Source of the DNA: CAZSNH01 sp052388455
Lineage (GTDB): Bacteria; Pseudomonadota; Alphaproteobacteria; Rhizobiales; Hyphomicrobiaceae
NCBI GenBank assembly: GCA_052388455.1
Contig: JBQTIA010000017.1
Location: 1 to 42,297, forward strand
DNA length: 42,297 bases
Direction: 5' to 3'
Of this stretch, positions 1 to 8,047 are shown piece by piece (the stretch's first letter is position 1; each line of letters begins with the position of its first letter). A program made the translations under genes and the position numbers. The notes under the pieces are model-generated. The model saw only the letters and a program-made list of their open reading frames with translations. It searched no databases and was not told the origin of the DNA.

Positions 1-77
1 GCTGTTCGCCATTCGTCGCCGTGGATCGACTCACGTTCGTGCGATCGCGGCCGTGTTCTGGTGCATAATTCGGGTTA
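1..77 (+). repeat. dispersed ~75-bp repeat, copy A
   Basis: This segment matches 27747-27821 (opposite orientation) with about nine mismatches in 73 positions by eye. It also matches both ends of 27840-28042. Shared blocks are CCATTCGTCGCCGTGG near the left end and GTTCTGGTGCATA near the right end. The copy stops about 30 bp before the start of the S49 peptidase gene, so it lies in that gene's promoter or 5' UTR region. The left boundary may extend beyond the window. The family and mechanism are unknown to me. Confidence 0.8.
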
Positions 78-105
78 AATTCTTCGACCCCAGCGCGAGG
101 CAGGC

Positions 106-960
106 ATGTGGCCTTTCAAGTCCGGTCCCATCGTCCCCGTGCTGCGGCTGTCGGGCGTGATCGGCATGGCGACGCCGCTCAGGCCCGGCCTGTCGATCGC
201 CGGCCTCGCGAGCCCGATCGAGAAAGCGTTCTCCCTGTCGAAGACGCCGGCGGTGGCCGTCGTCGTCAACTCGCCCGGCGGCTCGCCGGTGCAATCGAAC
301 CTGATCTGCCGGCGATTGCGTCAGCTTTCGGAGGAGAAGGGCAAGAAAGTCTACGTCTTCTGCGAGGATGTTGCGGCTTCGGGCGGCTACTACGTGGCGC
401 TCGCGGGCGACGAGATCTACGCCGATCCCTCGTCGATCATCGGCTCGATCGGCGTCATTTCGGCGAGCTTCGGTTTCGACAAGGCGATCGAGAAGGTTGG
501 CATCGAGCGGCGCGTTTATACAGCCGGCGAAAACAAGGGCTCGCTCGACCCGTTCCTGCCGGAAAAGCCTGACGACGTCGCCCGGCTGAAGGCGTTGCAG
601 CGCGATGTGCACGACGTCTTCATCGGCGTCGTCAAGGAGCGGCGCGCCGGCCGCCTGCGCGGCCCCGACGCAGAGCTGTTCTCGGGCGCCTTCTGGTCGG
701 CCGCGAAAGCCCTGGAGTTCGGCCTCATCGACGGCATTGCGGATGTGAGATCGCGGATGCGGGACCTCTTCGGCGACAAGGTGCGCCTGAAATTGGTGCC
801 GACCGAGCCCGGCGGGCTCTTGGCGCGGCTGAAGAAGTTGCCCGGATCGTCAGGGGCCATCGACGGCGGCACCCCCGGTGGCTCCCCTGGCCTTGCTTTG
901 GCCGATGATCTGGTGTCCGCTGTCGAGGCGCGGGCGTTGTGGTCGCGTTACGGCCTCTAA
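106..960 (+). CDS. S49 family signal-peptide peptidase, SppA/SohB-like
   Basis: The 284-aa product is a single-domain S49 serine peptidase, a family that degrades cleaved signal peptides or membrane-protein fragments at the inner membrane. The S49 core runs from about residue 45 to 200. The conserved VNSPGGS segment (54-60) is followed by ASGGYYVA, whose Ser92 is the expected nucleophile, and by ENKGSLDP, whose Lys144 is the expected general base. There is no clear N-terminal membrane helix, unlike E. coli SppA, so it may be peripheral or cytoplasmic. The ATG follows a purine-rich GCGAGGCAGG. The length fits the short SppA-type group found in alphaproteobacteria. A small membrane-protein gene follows 80 bp downstream. 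The dispersed repeat copy A lies directly upstream. The family assignment is firm; the substrate is unknown. Confidence 0.9.
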   Translation: MWPFKSGPIVPVLRLSGVIGMATPLRPGLSIAGLASPIEKAFSLSKTPAVAVVVNSPGGSPVQSNLICRRLRQLSEEKGKKVYVFCEDVAASGGYYVALAGDEIYADPSSIIGSIGVISASFGFDKAIEKVGIERRVYTAGENKGSLDPFLPEKPDDVARLKALQRDVHDVFIGVVKERRAGRLRGPDAELFSGAFWSAAKALEFGLIDGIADVRSRMRDLFGDKVRLKLVPTEPGGLLARLKKLPGSSGAIDGGTPGGSPGLALADDLVSAVEARALWSRYGL

Positions 961-1040
961 TCGGATCGTCGTCGTGCGCGCCGCCCAGGTGATGCGAACG
1001 AGCGCGGAAAGGATGCCCGCCCCCGCGTCGAGGAGGAGCC

Positions 1041-1262
1041 ATGCCCCCTGTCATCGCAGCCCTGGCCGCCGCTGCCGGATTGTTCGCCGGTGCCCGCTGG
1101 ATTGCGCTCCAGGTCGCCCGCCGGACCGAGGAAGCGCGGGCGACGGCCGAGAGCATGGCGCGACGCGCCCGCGAGAACGTCGCAGCGCCGCGCGATCTCG
1201 GCGCGCTGGAGTTCGACCCGGAAGCCAAGGTGTATCGCCCGCGCGGCGAGGGCACCGAGTAA
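1041..1262 (+). CDS. small conserved membrane-anchored protein
   Basis: The 73-aa product has one hydrophobic N-terminal segment (about residues 3-22, Ala/Leu-rich), then a charged Arg/Glu-rich helix (about 25-48) that could form a coiled coil. A polar tail follows, with an FDPEAKVYRP segment. The ATG is preceded by GAGGAGC at good spacing. It lies 80 bp after the S49 peptidase gene on the same strand and probably shares its transcript. I do not recognise a named family. The single anchor with a charged cytoplasmic helix suggests a small accessory membrane protein, but this is inference. Confidence 0.7.
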   Translation: MPPVIAALAAAAGLFAGARWIALQVARRTEEARATAESMARRARENVAAPRDLGALEFDPEAKVYRPRGEGTE

Positions 1263-1292
1263 CCGCAGAACGCTACCCTGATCGCCACCCGA

Positions 1293-2294
1293 CTACCGCG
1301 TGGACTTGCCGGTCTCCGCGGATGCCACCTTGGCCTTTGGCCGCGGGATGCCGCGATTGATCTGCTCGTCGCTGTCGCCGCGGGCGCAGGCTCCCGCAAC
1401 CGGGATAGTCAGGCGCGCCGCATCGTGATCGGTCTCGCCTCGGGCGTCGATCGGCAGCAGCCGCGCATGGTGGCCGGCCTCGCGGACCTTGTTGGTGAAG
1501 CGCAGTTGCTGATCGAAGGGAGTGCGGCTGTCGGCCTCGTCGCCCAGCACGAAAATCCGGCGCTTGGCGTTGCGGGCGATGCCGGACACTTTCGTCGACG
1601 GATCGTAGATGACGGTGGCCAGGATCTCGCGCGGGGTGCGATCACCCTTGGACTTGCGGAAGGCGTGGTCGAGATCCACGATCTCGTAGGCGCCCGAGCC
1701 AAGCACGGCGCATGTCACGTCGGTGCGCCCGAAGGTCAGCAGCGATGCCGCGATGGTCGAGCCGCCGGACTGTCCGGCGAGCGTCATCGTGTCGAGACCC
1801 AGCCGGACCTTGAGCCGGCTGACAGCCTCATTCATGATCAGCGTTTCGTGCGGCAGACGCCGCTTGCCGTGATTGCCCGACGAGCCGTGCACACCGACGC
1901 GGGCGATATCGACATAGCGCGTGCCAAACTTATCGGCCCAGCGCTGCATGAAGGCGCGCTTGCCAGCCGCACCGCGCGCCAAGGCGGCCTGATCCTGAAA
2001 TTTCTCGAGCGAGATGTCGCCGTCGAGGAACATCACCGCATGGCGATTGCTCTCGTTGCCGGCGGTCACGAAGTAGGAAATGCACTCACTCGTCTTGCCG
2101 ACCTTGACGAAGATCCGATTGGGGCGCCGCTCGCAGAACTCGGCCGAGCGGGCCTCCGCCGGCAGCGCATCGACATAGCTTTTCTGACCGATTGCCACCG
2201 CCGCTCCGCTCCAAACCAGTCCGCTGACTGCCAAGGCCAATGCGGCGCTGGCGATCGACGTGGGACGGACAGATTTTGAACTGCTGCAGGTCAT
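1293..2294 (-). CDS. secreted alpha/beta-hydrolase-like protein
   Basis: The 333-aa product has an N-terminal signal peptide (hydrophobic about 13-34, AVA before the mature start). It has the pattern of an alpha/beta hydrolase: nucleophile elbow GQSGG (174-178, Ser176), an acid in LGDEADSRTP (Asp255) and a His in ETDHDAA (His290). Cys54 and Cys71 could form a disulfide in the periplasm. The ATG has GGGAG eight bases upstream. It is transcribed away from the 2601 gene across a ~300-bp intergenic region. The family resembles periplasmic esterases or peptidases of unknown substrate. No specific enzyme name can be supported. Confidence 0.75.
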   Translation of the reverse strand: MTCSSSKSVRPTSIASAALALAVSGLVWSGAAVAIGQKSYVDALPAEARSAEFCERRPNRIFVKVGKTSECISYFVTAGNESNRHAVMFLDGDISLEKFQDQAALARGAAGKRAFMQRWADKFGTRYVDIARVGVHGSSGNHGKRRLPHETLIMNEAVSRLKVRLGLDTMTLAGQSGGSTIAASLLTFGRTDVTCAVLGSGAYEIVDLDHAFRKSKGDRTPREILATVIYDPSTKVSGIARNAKRRIFVLGDEADSRTPFDQQLRFTNKVREAGHHARLLPIDARGETDHDAARLTIPVAGACARGDSDEQINRGIPRPKAKVASAETGKSTR

Positions 2295-2472
2295 GGCGGG
2301 TCTCCCGTCGCCGGCTTCGAGTGCCCGGCTCTGACTGGCCGGCTGAGGGCGACGAAGCCGACATTAGGGAGGTGAAGCGCCATCGGCAGTTCCGGCGGAA
2401 ACAGGGGGTTGGGCGCAAAGGGACCGGCGGACAGCGTCGGCAAGAAAGAATTGTGGGTTCACGACAAAATTT

Positions 2473-2500
2473 TTGACCAAAACCGATCTAGGGCTATCCT
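2473..2500 (+). promoter_or_regulatory. candidate sigma70-type promoter for the 2601 gene
   Basis: TTGACC (2473-2478) and TATCCT (2495-2500) are separated by 16 bp, in the 2295-2600 gap between two divergent genes. The distance to the TTG start at 2601 would give a leader of about 90 nt. Nothing else definite is visible in this ~300-bp gap. Confidence 0.45.
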
Positions 2501-2600
2501 CGTATGACAGGCCACGACGTATCGTGATCGACCAGGCCGGCGCAGTCTTGCCGGCCCTATCGTCGAGTTGGGAAAACCGCCGCATTCATGTGAGGTTCCT

Positions 2601-3134
2601 TTGGTCCGCTTCACGCCTGCCGCCACCCTCCTCCTGGTGCTCATGGCCGCAATCCCGGCGGTCGCCCCTGGCGGCGCGCGGGCGGAGGAAGCGGCACCCC
2701 AGCGGTTCGCGGTGGTAGAGGTTCCCTTCGAATGCCGCGACTTTCGCGGCCAGCGGGTCGTCGTGATGCAGAGCCCGGGACTGGGAGATGTGGCCCGCGC
2801 GCGGATCATCGGCCGCATTCCCTACATCCAGATGGACCCGGATCGGCTGGCGACGCTGCCGCCGAAGATGCAGATGTTCTTCTATGGGCACGAGTGTGCC
2901 CACCACCTGCTCGGGCACAACTACTACCCGACGCCGACGGTGGAAGTGGACGCCGACTGCTGGTCGATCATGCATGGACGCAAGCAGGGGCTGTTCACGC
3001 GCGAGGAGGTCGACGGCTTCAAGCCGTATCTGGCGCACTCGAAGGGATCGGTTTTCGGCCACCTCCCCGGTCCGGAGCGGGCGGCCCACCTGCTGAAGTG
3101 CTACGACGATCCCCGCGAGCTGGCCAAGCGTTGA
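2601..3134 (+). CDS. small secreted HExxH metallopeptidase-like protein
   Basis: The 177-aa product starts at TTG 2601, chosen because GAGG lies five bases upstream and a clean signal peptide follows (hydrophobic core about 4-26, ending GARA). A longer ORF would start upstream at TTG 2568. The mature protein carries HECAHHLLGH, an HExxH zinc motif. About 15 residues later comes EVDADCWS, resembling the downstream E-xx-D element of M48-like minimal gluzincins. Two Cys pairs may be disulfide-bonded. This points to a tiny periplasmic zinc peptidase or a zinc-binding relative. I cannot name a substrate. Confidence 0.7.
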   Translation: MVRFTPAATLLLVLMAAIPAVAPGGARAEEAAPQRFAVVEVPFECRDFRGQRVVVMQSPGLGDVARARIIGRIPYIQMDPDRLATLPPKMQMFFYGHECAHHLLGHNYYPTPTVEVDADCWSIMHGRKQGLFTREEVDGFKPYLAHSKGSVFGHLPGPERAAHLLKCYDDPRELAKR

Positions 3135-3311
3135 CCACCGCCGCCACAGCAGCCCGTGACATCACCAGCCATTGGTCATCCCGGCCACAGTGTGTCCAAA
3201 ATTCTGGTCCAGCACCCAGCGGCTAACGAAGAGTGACGCGTTGGGCTGCTGGTCACGCACTGGTCCGTCCGATAGCTTAAGTCCAGTCTGTCCATCGGAG
3301 ATTGCGTTCTC

Positions 3312-5315
3312 ATGGTTCGAGCGGCTGCCGGCGCACTTGTAATTTCTTGGCTCGCCACGGCAGCCCTGGCCATCGAACCCGAGGCCCTTCCAGCACCGGT
3401 TTCAATGCCCGGTCCTGCCGCGATCGCCGCGCCCGACGTGACGCCGACCTCGGCCGCACCGACCGACGCCGTGCAGGTGGCGCCGCCACCTCAGCCTGCA
3501 CCTCCGATAACCGCAACCCCTGCGGCGTCACCGGACTCATCCGCGCAGGCCGTTGACGTCCCCGCCAAGCCATCGGCCGGCGCGGCCGCCGCCGCACCTG
3601 CGCAAGCAACGCCCGGTCCGGCAACACCACCGGCGATTGCCGCAATTCCGGACCCTGCTGTCGCCTCGGCTGGCGTCGATACGGCCCGCCTCGACCTCAT
3701 CCGCCAGAGCCTCCCGGTGCCGTCTCAGCCACCCGCTGCCGACGATGCCGACGGCCTCGACCGCGCGGCAGCCGCCCGGTTCTACGCGTCGGCCGAAGCG
3801 CGACCGCTTTGGACCTCGGGCGATGCTCTCTCACCGCGCGGGGAACAGCTTTTGGCCGAACTCGATCGAGCCGGCGAGTGGGGGCTCGATCCAAAGGCCT
3901 TCGCGCGACCGGGAAAGACAACGGGGCTTGCACCGGCCGAAGCCGTGCAAGCGGAACTCGCGCTCACCCTGTCGGCGCTCGCCTATGCCCGGCACGCCCG
4001 CGGCGGCCGCATTTCCGAGCCGGCCAAGCAGCTCTCCTCCTATCTCGACCGGACGCCGCAGGTTCGCGATCCGGCCATCGTTCTGGCCGAGCTGGCGAAA
4101 GCCGCCGACGCCGCCACAGCCTTGCGGGCGCAGCACCCGCGCCATCCGCAGTTCGAAAAGCTGCGCCAGCGCTATCTCGCCATGCTGGCCGAAACCGGAG
4201 CCTCTCCGGCGGTCGAGCGCATCCCGCCCGGCCCCATGCTGAAGCCCGGCCTTAAACATCCCCATGTCTCTCTGGTCCGCCGCCGGCTGGAGCGGCCGGC
4301 GGCGGCCGATGCCGACGAGACGCTGTTCGATCCCGACCTCGTCGAAGCCGTCAAGGCGTTTCAGAAGGAAAAGGGCCTGCCGCCCGACGGCTACGTCGGC
4401 AACGGCACGCGCGCGGCCTTCGACGATGTCGAGACCTCGAGCCCCGGCCGGCTCCTCGCCAACATGGAGCAGTGGCGCTGGATGCCGGACGACCTCGGTG
4501 ACTTCTATGTCACCGTCAATATCCCCGAGTTCATGCTTCGAATCGTAAAGGGCGGCGCCGTCGTCCACGAGGAGCGGGTCATCACCGGGCTGCCCGACAA
4601 GCAGTCGCCGGTGTTTTCGGACGAGATCGAGCTGGTGACCTTCCATCCGCGCTGGAATGTGCCGGAGAGCATCAAGGTGCGTGAGCTCTATCCGAGCCTG
4701 GCGCGCGGCGGCACGTCGTTCCAGCGTCAGGGACTGAAGCTCTCCCAGAACGGCCGCATGGTCGATCCGGCCAGCGTCGACTGGTCGACGGCGGACATCC
4801 GCCGCTTCGACGTGCACCAGCCGCCGGGCAGCAGCAATGTCCTCGGCGTGCTCAAGTTCTCGTTCCCCAACAAGCACCTCGTCTACATGCACGACACCGG
4901 CACGAAGGGCCTGTTCGACGAAGCCAGCCGGACCTTCAGCCACGGCTGCATGCGGGTTCGCAATCCCGTGCGGCTGGCCGAAATTCTGCTGGCGGCCGAC
5001 AAGGGGTGGGACAGCGCAAAAATTCAGGAGCTGCTGGCGACCCAGCCGATCGAAAATCCGGTCACGCTCGACCGCAAGGTGCCCGTGCACGCAACCTACT
5101 TCACCGCCTGGGTCGACGCGGAAGGCAAAGAGCACGTGGCACGGGACGTCTACGGCCACGAGAAGCGCATCACCCAGGCGCTGGCCGGCCAATGGGCCGA
5201 GATCGCGCGCGGACCCGATCATCTCGCACCCGTCACCTACGGCGCGGCGCGCTACACGTCCTCGCAGGGCAACTTCTTCGACGGCGTCATCGGCAACGTG
5301 TTCGGCGGGTTTTGA
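3312..5315 (+). CDS. L,D-transpeptidase, YcbB/LdtD type
   Basis: The 667-aa periplasmic enzyme should form 3-3 cross-links in peptidoglycan. It has a signal peptide (about 1-20), a long Pro/Ala-rich linker (about 22-125), then an alpha-helical YcbB scaffold region. A peptidoglycan-binding-1 domain follows at about 313-372 (FQKEKGLPPDGYVGNGTRAAF). The YkuD catalytic domain is C-terminal. The catalytic motif SHGCMRV is present, with Cys546 as nucleophile and the preceding HG intact. The domain order matches E. coli YcbB, and the length is similar to slightly longer because of the linker. The start ATG follows CGGAG at a longish spacing. It converges with higA, with a 19-bp gap. Function is confident at family level; a specific paralogue symbol is not warranted. 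Confidence 0.92.
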   Translation: MVRAAAGALVISWLATAALAIEPEALPAPVSMPGPAAIAAPDVTPTSAAPTDAVQVAPPPQPAPPITATPAASPDSSAQAVDVPAKPSAGAAAAAPAQATPGPATPPAIAAIPDPAVASAGVDTARLDLIRQSLPVPSQPPAADDADGLDRAAAARFYASAEARPLWTSGDALSPRGEQLLAELDRAGEWGLDPKAFARPGKTTGLAPAEAVQAELALTLSALAYARHARGGRISEPAKQLSSYLDRTPQVRDPAIVLAELAKAADAATALRAQHPRHPQFEKLRQRYLAMLAETGASPAVERIPPGPMLKPGLKHPHVSLVRRRLERPAAADADETLFDPDLVEAVKAFQKEKGLPPDGYVGNGTRAAFDDVETSSPGRLLANMEQWRWMPDDLGDFYVTVNIPEFMLRIVKGGAVVHEERVITGLPDKQSPVFSDEIELVTFHPRWNVPESIKVRELYPSLARGGTSFQRQGLKLSQNGRMVDPASVDWSTADIRRFDVHQPPGSSNVLGVLKFSFPNKHLVYMHDTGTKGLFDEASRTFSHGCMRVRNPVRLAEILLAADKGWDSAKIQELLATQPIENPVTLDRKVPVHATYFTAWVDAEGKEHVARDVYGHEKRITQALAGQWAEIARGPDHLAPVTYGAARYTSSQGNFFDGVIGNVFGGF

Positions 5316-5334
5316 TAACCGTTCTCGACAGAAT

Positions 5335-5625
5335 TCAGGCGACCTTACGCGAGATCCTTTTCAAGTTCAGAGTCGTCGTGGCGAGCCGCGCTTCGGCGAG
5401 ATCATAGGCCGCTTGCATCCGAAGCCAGGTATCCGCCGATGTACCAATCGCCTTCTCCATGCGGATCGCCATCGTCGGCGTGACGGCACTCGTGCCATTC
5501 AAGACGCGGTAGAGCTGCTGGCGCGTGACACCCAGTGCTTTCGATGCCTCGTTGACGGTCAGCCCAAGGGCTTCGAGATCGTCCTTCAGCAGCCTCCCCG
5601 GATGAGCCGGTCTCTTCATGGGCAT
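5335..5625 (-). CDS. higA: HigA-type antitoxin (XRE family)
   Basis: The 96-aa product has a helix-turn-helix (about residues 22-58, LTVNEASKALGVTRQQLYRV) and the MKRPxHPGRLLKDD N-terminus typical of HigA/VapI antitoxins. It should bind HigB and repress the operon. The start at 5625 was chosen over an in-frame start at 5703 because GAGGAAG lies six bases upstream and the family begins near this Met. The longer version would extend 78 bp back into the toxin gene. It follows higB by 11 bp in the reversed toxin-first order normal for higBA. Confidence 0.9.
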   Translation of the reverse strand: MPMKRPAHPGRLLKDDLEALGLTVNEASKALGVTRQQLYRVLNGTSAVTPTMAIRMEKAIGTSADTWLRMQAAYDLAEARLATTTLNLKRISRKVA

Positions 5626-5636
5626 GACTTGCTTCC

Positions 5637-5915
5637 TCAGTGGTAATCCAGAAAATCGACGTCGAAGGCTTGAGCGTTTTCGAAGCGGAAGATGATGCGC
5701 CAATTGGCACGCACCGTCACGGCCCAGAATCCCTTGAACTCGCCTTTGCGAGCGTGAAGGCTCAGCGTCGGTCGATCCAGGTCTTCTATGTGCTCCGCTG
5801 CATCCAACAACGTGAGGATTGAACGAATGCGCTCCAGCTTGTCGGCTGGAAGTCTTCGGCCGTCGTCGTCATCGAAGAACCGCTTCAAGCCTCGGTGACG
5901 AAAACTCCCGATCAT
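5637..5915 (-). CDS. higB: HigB-type mRNA interferase toxin (RelE superfamily)
   Basis: The 92-aa product matches the HigB pattern: MIGSFRHRGLKRFF at the N-terminus, LHARKGEFKGFWAVTV in the middle, and the ending NWRIIFRFENAQAFDVDFL. HigB cuts mRNA on the ribosome and is neutralised by HigA, encoded just downstream. The ATG at 5915 is supported by the conserved N-terminus. There is no Shine-Dalgarno sequence. Instead the core promoter lies so close that the transcript should begin at or within a base of the ATG. The reading frame is intact and the module looks functional. Confidence 0.92.
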   Translation of the reverse strand: MIGSFRHRGLKRFFDDDDGRRLPADKLERIRSILTLLDAAEHIEDLDRPTLSLHARKGEFKGFWAVTVRANWRIIFRFENAQAFDVDFLDYH

Positions 5916-5921
5916 GGTCCG

Positions 5922-5950
5922 ATTGTAACTTGTAACGTTACGTGCGTCAA
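5922..5950 (-). promoter_or_regulatory. higBA promoter with operator inside the spacer; predicted leaderless
   Basis: On the minus strand, TTGACG (5950-5945) and TACAAT (5927-5922) are separated by exactly 17 bp. The spacer contains the perfect palindrome GTAACGTTAC (5932-5941). The heptamer TTGTAAC is directly repeated at 5923-5929 and 5930-5936 on the plus strand. Seven bases after the -10 comes the A of the higB ATG, so the mRNA should be leaderless. Occupation of the palindrome by HigA would block RNA polymerase directly. The motifs are seen; regulation is inferred. Confidence 0.75.
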
Positions 5951-6011
5951 ATTTGAAAAAACAATCTCGATAGATCGACGTACCAAATGCGAAAAACTTC
6001 GATCAGGGACG

Positions 6012-6028
6012 GTGCCGACCGTCGGCAC
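6012..6028 (-). terminator. hairpin downstream of the 6070-6294 gene
   Basis: GTGCCGAC and GTCGGCAC form a perfect 8-bp stem with a one-base centre. On the minus strand it lies about 42 bp past the stop codon of the small secreted-protein gene. A run of five T occurs 13 bases further downstream rather than directly after the stem, so intrinsic termination is possible but not textbook. Confidence 0.4.
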
Positions 6029-6069
6029 TTGGCGTGATTTCGTCCGAAGCGCGTTCGCCGAGCGTTCGT

Positions 6070-6294
6070 TCACTTCCCTCCCGGAGCGGCGCCGTTGCGG
6101 TGGTCGCGCACGATGGCGCCGGACTTGCGGCAGGGCTTGTAGCTGCCGCAGCCGAGCACCGGCGCCACCTGAAGCGTCTTCTCTCCGCGGTGATCGCGAA
6201 CATTGGCGGCGTGGCTGGTCTGCACCAGGAGGAACGTCGCTGAGCCGACAGCGGCGGCGAGCAAGGTCAGCAAAAAGCGTGTGGTCGGCGGCAT
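6070..6294 (-). CDS. small secreted protein with two VRDHR motifs
   Basis: The 74-aa product has a signal peptide (hydrophobic about 7-24, then SHA) followed by a short basic mature part. VRDHR occurs twice in it, flanking a CGSYKPC segment in which two Cys could form a disulfide. The ATG has GGAG six bases upstream. I recall similar short proteins with repeated VRDHR in Hyphomicrobiales, but function is unknown. It is separated from higB by ~150 bp containing the higBA promoter. Confidence 0.6.
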   Translation of the reverse strand: MPPTTRFLLTLLAAAVGSATFLLVQTSHAANVRDHRGEKTLQVAPVLGCGSYKPCRKSGAIVRDHRNGAAPGGK

Positions 6295-6586
6295 GGGATA
6301 CTCCGGGTTGCGTACCGGAATGCTTGCCAGTCATCGACCTGTGCCGCGGTTACGGCCGGAACACTGTGGAGAGATGGGGATCCAGTGTCGGTGGCATGGC
6401 CCCGAGCGGGCCGCCTTTCAGCCCAAGGGCGGCCCCATTCGCCGCTTACGAAACCTTAAGGACTTATGCACGACCCTGAAAACCCTCGGTGATTCGCCGC
6501 CTGCTCCAGTGTGATCACCGTCAGACGGCCGGCCGAAGCCTCCGGCACCGATCGGACTGCGGGCCGAGAGACCAGAAAGAGACCGG

Positions 6587-8047
6587 GTGTTGAGACCACG
6601 CAGCCTCTTGGCGATCCTCCTGGCCGCCGGCGCCATCGCGCTGACTGGCGGCCGCGCGCTGATCGCTGCTCCCGAGCCACCGCGTGAAATCTCGTTCTTC
6701 CACATTCACACCAAGGAAACGCTGACCATCGTCTACAAGGTCGATGGTAAATACGTTCCCGAGGCGATGGACAAGATCGATTGGCTGATGCGCGACTGGC
6801 GTCAGAACAAAGCGATCAAGATGGATCCGAAGACCATCGACATTCTCTGGGAAATGCACACCGAGCTCGGCTCCAAGGAGCCGATCCACATCATCTGCGG
6901 CTACCGCTCGGGTGCGACGAACGCCATGCTGAGGCGAACGGTCGGCGGGCAGGCCAAGAATTCCAATCACATCACCGGGCTCGCCATCGACGCCTATTTC
7001 CCCGACGTGCCGCCGAAGTTCGCACGCTACGCGGCTCTCGTGCGCGAGCGCGGCGGCGTCGGCTACTATCCCACCTCGGCACTGCCCTTCGTGCATGTCG
7101 ACACCGGCCGCGTGCGCCACTGGCCGAAAATCGCTCACGACGAGCTGGCGCTGCTTTTCCCGAACGACCGCAGCAAGCACGTTCCGCTCGGGGGGGCGCT
7201 GCGGAGCGGAGATCACGCGCGCGCCAAACAACGCAACGCGGCCCTCGCCACCCAGGTCGCCACATACGTCGATCTGCGGACCGCTCCAAAGCAGCCGACG
7301 CTGATTGCCGCCAATCTCCCGGTTGCACCGGCGCCGAAGCCCGCCTTGCGCCCACAGAAGGCCGCGACGCCTGCTCCCAGGCCTGAGCCTGTAGTCGCCT
7401 CGCTGACCCCGCCTGCGGCACCTGCTCCCAAGCTCGTCTCCGCCCCACGTCTCGTCGAACGCCCTTCGCGATTCACGCCGCGGCCGTCCGACGGCGACCG
7501 GGCGCAGCTCAACCAGCTCGTGACGCTGGCCGCGCTGCAGCCGACCCTGCCTCCCCCGAAACTGGTCGCGGCACCGGCTCCCGCCGTTCGCCCGCCGAAA
7601 TCGGCCGTCACCGGACCAGAAGCCGCGGCAACGTCTCAGGTGCCCCAGGTGGCAACCGAGGACCAGGGCCTCGGCATCACGGACCTGATCACGCAGTGGG
7701 CACAGAGCTGGGTGCAGTCTCCCGCCTACGACGAGGATCATCCCGAAGAGCTGTCCTACCTGCCCTTCCCGCTCGGTCCCGTCATGACGGAGACCTCGTC
7801 TCCCGACGATCCTCTGCTGGCACAGTTCGTTCCGCCGGACATCGCGAAAACCCTGGAAATCCTCGACGACGACGGAGGCGTGCAGCCGATGCGGCTGAGG
7901 CCGCAGTTGCAGGTGGCGCAGCTTCTCTGGAGCCAGCAGTTCCGCGGCGATGCCGTGCAACCGAGTAACGCCGCCGAACCGGCCGATGCGGGCAATCCTG
8001 TTCCGCCGGGATTGGCGGAGCGTTCCGTCAAGACGACGGTGCGGTGA
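6587..8047 (+). CDS. DUF882 / M15-like secreted peptidase, YcbK type
   Basis: The 486-aa product has a signal peptide (about 7-28) followed by a DUF882/Peptidase_M15_3 domain (about 33-180). The zinc-site pattern of M15 carboxypeptidases is present: NSNHITGLAID (His128, Asp135) and PFVHVDTG (His170). The C-terminal ~300 residues are Pro/Ala-rich low complexity with no recognised fold, much longer than E. coli YcbK (MepK). MepK cleaves 3-3 cross-links, which would pair naturally with the L,D-transpeptidase at 3312-5315, though that link is inference. The start is GTG 6587 (TTG 6590 is possible). The 3' end overlaps oxyR by 20 bp on the opposite strand. Confidence 0.85.
   Translation: MLRPRSLLAILLAAGAIALTGGRALIAAPEPPREISFFHIHTKETLTIVYKVDGKYVPEAMDKIDWLMRDWRQNKAIKMDPKTIDILWEMHTELGSKEPIHIICGYRSGATNAMLRRTVGGQAKNSNHITGLAIDAYFPDVPPKFARYAALVRERGGVGYYPTSALPFVHVDTGRVRHWPKIAHDELALLFPNDRSKHVPLGGALRSGDHARAKQRNAALATQVATYVDLRTAPKQPTLIAANLPVAPAPKPALRPQKAATPAPRPEPVVASLTPPAAPAPKLVSAPRLVERPSRFTPRPSDGDRAQLNQLVTLAALQPTLPPPKLVAAPAPAVRPPKSAVTGPEAAATSQVPQVATEDQGLGITDLITQWAQSWVQSPAYDEDHPEELSYLPFPLGPVMTETSSPDDPLLAQFVPPDIAKTLEILDDDGGVQPMRLRPQLQVAQLLWSQQFRGDAVQPSNAAEPADAGNPVPPGLAERSVKTTVR

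Noticed and set aside
31..612. Minus-strand ORF covering the start of the S49 peptidase gene
   Set aside because: It is antisense to a clearly conserved peptidase and its end lies in the dispersed repeat; the amino-acid composition is Arg-rich, as in shadow frames of high-GC genes.
3420..3700. Possible minisatellite in the L,D-transpeptidase linker
   Set aside because: The Pro/Ala-rich stretch is low complexity but no unit repeats exactly; it is an ordinary periplasmic linker.
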